From: Methanolinea sp. UBA477
GTDB lineage: Archaea > Halobacteriota > Methanomicrobia > Methanomicrobiales > Methanospirillaceae
Reading direction: 5' to 3'
Length of the DNA: 22,252 nucleotides
Assembly (NCBI GenBank): GCA_002509485.1
Contig: DAWO01000043.1
Coordinates: 2,819-25,070, forward strand
Of this stretch, positions 20,098-22,252 are shown one piece after another. How positions within the stretch are numbered: position 1 is the stretch's first letter; each line of letters starts with the position of its first letter. The translations under genes and the position numbers were made by a program. The notes beneath the pieces were generated by a model. That model had not been told where the DNA came from and made no database searches. It saw only the letters and a list, made by a program, of their open reading frames with translations.

Positions 20098-21720
20098 CTA
20101 CTCTCTCTTTATCTTACGCACCCTGACCGCCACCCCGCGCTTCGAGGCGAGCATCTCGCCGGCAGACATCATGGCCCGTCCCGTGGCCCTGACACCCGGT
20201 CCTTCCACGAGTACCTCGTCTCCGGGACGGATCATGGGGTCGGCACCGGTAACACCGGGTGCGAGGATGTCACCCTTCGGAACAAAATCCGTGATGGTGA
20301 CCCGGTAGACCCCGGGAATCAGGGTCCAGCCGTCCAGGGTCGGCCGAAGGAGGCCGGTCGCCGTATCGAATGAGAAGTACGGCCTCCTGTCTGCGACGGC
20401 CATGAGCCGTGGATACCTGCCACGGATACGCAGGCCTGACGTGTCGATAGTGCACCCGAACTGCCAGCTCGCAGTGCCCCTTACAATATCATGGAAAACT
20501 TTCCTCTCTCCCGATAACGCCTCGTCGAGTCCTGCCAGCGACTCCGGGGAGAGGGGATGACGGGCACAGGTCACCTCGAGGTCGATTCCCGCCTTATCGG
20601 CGGCCATGCGGGCCGATTCAAGCGCTCCCCCCTCCAGGTGGGCGAGCACCCTTTCCGGCGGGTTCTTTTCGAAGTACCTGGAGAGGACGCCTGCCGCGAA
20701 CGAGAGCTCCTCCCTGTCCCAGTAGCCGGTTACCGGGACGTCATAATGGGCGGCGGGGTAGACCATCTCGAGTTCCCGCGGGACAAGGCCGAGCGGGGAG
20801 GTGACGATCAGCTCAACCGCCCGTCCTCGGACGGCTCCCTTCAGCTGGCTGTGGCTCCGGGAGAGCGAGTAGGGCTTTCGTGCCGAGCAGGGGAGCAGGA
20901 CGATGCACTCCCCCTCCGGTGGCGTGTACCGGGTGCAGACCCTGTCTGCGAACCGTACCACCTCTGCACGGTGGAGCACCTCCCCCGTGGTAGCCCCAAG
21001 CGGTACCGCTCGTGCGACGGGGGCATGGCGCTCCATGAATTCCCCGTGATCATCGAGATGCCGGAGTATGGCGACATGCGAAGAGTGTAGCCTGCACCGC
21101 GCTTCGACGAGCTCGCGCAACCGTGATTCGGCAATGAACCATGACACGAGCCGGATTTCGCGGACAAGAGAGAGCCGGTTGTGCTGCACGAGGTCCCCGT
21201 TCCTGCACCCCTCGCAGGTGCAGACGCCCGAGTCCATCAGATCGGCAGGGAACTCGCCCTCGGGGGTGCAGAAGCGGCCCTGTGCCGATGCAAGGTCCAC
21301 TGCGGTGAAATCGAAGAGGTCGAATCCCGAGTAGCAGAGGATGTACACATTCGAGGGAAGCGCAGAACCGGGAGCGTACCAGGCGGTGTCGGGCGGGATC
21401 CTGTCCTTGAGCGCGACAAGCCACTTCACGTAGTTCCGCGGGTTGGAAAAAGCCGTGTGCCAGCAGGGCACCATGACGCATGAACCGGATTCGACGGGGA
21501 CCGGTACTGCCGGGTGCACGAATACTGGGTCTTTCCCGCCGGGAAGGTATCGTGCTGCGAACTCCGGGTCCGCGGAGAGCGGGACATTCTCGCAGCGGGA
21601 GCCCGCCAGTCCGGGAAAAATCTCTTCAGGTTCAATTGCGTCCGGGAGATTGATACTCAGATCGTGACGGGTGAAGATCCCGGTCCTCGCCAGCGTGTCC
21701 CTCTTTTTTCCCTCAAACAT
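20098..21720 (-). CDS. arcS: archaeosine synthase ArcS (TgtA2) with C-terminal PUA domain
   Basis: ArcS acts on preQ0 at position 15 of tRNA after TgtA has inserted it, leading to archaeosine; in Thermococcus it attaches lysine and a radical SAM partner (RaSEA) finishes the reaction. The 540-residue protein has a degenerate transglycosylase-like N-terminal part with CTCEGC (167-172), a probable zinc site, then the ArcS signature LLPCSARKPYSLSRSH (275-290), and a C-terminal PUA domain (about 470-538) with LVEGPGVRATG. The start ATG 21720 overlaps the tgtA stop by eight bases, so both steps are coupled. The RaSEA partner is not in this window. Confidence 0.93.
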   Translation of the reverse strand: MFEGKKRDTLARTGIFTRHDLSINLPDAIEPEEIFPGLAGSRCENVPLSADPEFAARYLPGGKDPVFVHPAVPVPVESGSCVMVPCWHTAFSNPRNYVKWLVALKDRIPPDTAWYAPGSALPSNVYILCYSGFDLFDFTAVDLASAQGRFCTPEGEFPADLMDSGVCTCEGCRNGDLVQHNRLSLVREIRLVSWFIAESRLRELVEARCRLHSSHVAILRHLDDHGEFMERHAPVARAVPLGATTGEVLHRAEVVRFADRVCTRYTPPEGECIVLLPCSARKPYSLSRSHSQLKGAVRGRAVELIVTSPLGLVPRELEMVYPAAHYDVPVTGYWDREELSFAAGVLSRYFEKNPPERVLAHLEGGALESARMAADKAGIDLEVTCARHPLSPESLAGLDEALSGERKVFHDIVRGTASWQFGCTIDTSGLRIRGRYPRLMAVADRRPYFSFDTATGLLRPTLDGWTLIPGVYRVTITDFVPKGDILAPGVTGADPMIRPGDEVLVEGPGVRATGRAMMSAGEMLASKRGVAVRVRKIKRE

Positions 21721-22252
21721 GGTCGCATATCACCTCGATTCCGGGGAGCATACGCCTGAATTGGTCTTCCCATGCCCCCGTGCAGGAGACTGCGAAGACC
21801 GACTCCGGGTGGGCATGTGCCAGGCTTCGTATTCCCTCGCACCCGCTCGACACCATGTCCTCGTCCCAGTCCGGGATCTCGGACTGCCCGATGGGAAACG
21901 TCTCTTTCAACTCCGGGAGATACGGCCCGAACGGGGGTTTGAAGAAGAAGACCTGGTCGAAGCCTTCCCGCTTCCTGCCGTCCGCGGCGATGAGGACCTT
22001 CTCTCCCGTGGCGACCCTGCCGATGACCCGGTGGTACCGCAATACCTCGGTCCTCGCACAGCTCTCCGATCCCCTGTAGAAGAACCGCCTCTTCGAGACA
22101 CGGTCGTGGCGCTCGAGTTCGTCGCCGAAAGCCAACAGTTCCCGGTATCCCCGGAGGAGCATCGGGTGGCTCCGGCACCGCTCGTCGACGAGCTCCCACA
22201 GGGTCCCGTCCGAGATCGCCTGCCTGATGGTCGCGATCTCCGCGAGGCTGAC
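21713..22252 (-). CDS. tgtA: archaeal tRNA-guanine(15) transglycosylase, C-terminal fragment at window edge
   Basis: Only the last 179 residues are in the window; the catalytic domain lies to the right. TgtA exchanges guanine 15 of tRNA for preQ0. The visible part begins VSLAEIATIRQAISDGTLWE, the helix after the barrel in archaeal TGT, and continues with ERCRSHPMLLRGY and VFFFKPPFGPYLPELKETFP. The protein ends PGIEVICDHV with no PUA domain, whereas many archaeal TgtA proteins carry one; the downstream ArcS has a PUA domain instead. The frame is continuous to the window edge at 22252. The overlap with arcS supports the call. Confidence 0.88.
   Translation of the reverse strand, partial: VSLAEIATIRQAISDGTLWELVDERCRSHPMLLRGYRELLAFGDELERHDRVSKRRFFYRGSESCARTEVLRYHRVIGRVATGEKVLIAADGRKREGFDQVFFFKPPFGPYLPELKETFPIGQSEIPDWDEDMVSSGCEGIRSLAHAHPESVFAVSCTGAWEDQFRRMLPGIEVICDHV

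Overview
This window is chromosomal DNA from a euryarchaeon, most likely a methanogen of the order Methanomicrobiales. The archaeal calls rest on a CdrS-type regulator with FtsZ2, Alba, ribosomal protein eS17, PCNA with primase PriL, archaeosine synthase ArcS with the archaeal tRNA-guanine transglycosylase, the archaeal nucleotidyltransferase CobY, and several purine-BRE/TATA promoters lying about 30 bases before start codons. The order-level placement is an inference from protein style and cannot be proven without database searches. I see no tRNA, rRNA, CRISPR array, transposase or phage gene.

Layout. 1-2.8 kb, minus strand: cobalamin genes cobD and cobY (overlapping), then a truncated LOR/SDH-type ornithine cyclodeaminase family gene. 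2.8-6.8 kb, plus strand: a small ribbon-helix-helix regulator (cdrS) coupled to ftsZ2, behind three tandem palindromes spaced exactly 11 bp apart; then a terminator, a structured gene-free stretch, a long coiled-coil protein (COG1340 type) and a DUF373 membrane protein. 6.8-7.4 kb holds no convincing gene. 7.4-12.06 kb, minus strand: a secreted orphan protein and a housekeeping run thiN, rps17e, dapA, dapB, a 58-residue ferredoxin, asd and albA. 12.1-14.1 kb: a 58-residue plus-strand membrane protein whose 3' end overlaps priL, then the minus-strand pair pcn-priL. 14.2-15.65 kb, plus strand: rlmE overlapping moaA. 15.65-16.1 kb: gene-free, with a strong GC hairpin and short repeats. 16.1-17.8 kb, plus strand: an orphan protein behind a canonical near-leaderless promoter, then an M20 peptidase. 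17.9-22.25 kb, minus strand: truncated tgtA, arcS, nfnA and nfnB.

How the genes work together. CdrS-FtsZ2 is the division module. DapA, DapB and Asd supply early lysine/diaminopimelate steps (Asd also threonine and methionine). TgtA and ArcS make archaeosine at tRNA position 15. PCNA and PriL serve replication. CobD and CobY make the aminopropanol arm and the activated nucleotide loop of cobamides. NfnAB links NADH, NADPH and ferredoxin pools.

No wholly new system is proven here. The strongest leads are the 11-bp-phased operator before cdrS-ftsZ2, the structured element after ftsZ2, the small membrane gene antisense to the probable priL 3' UTR, and the hairpin region near 15.9 kb.
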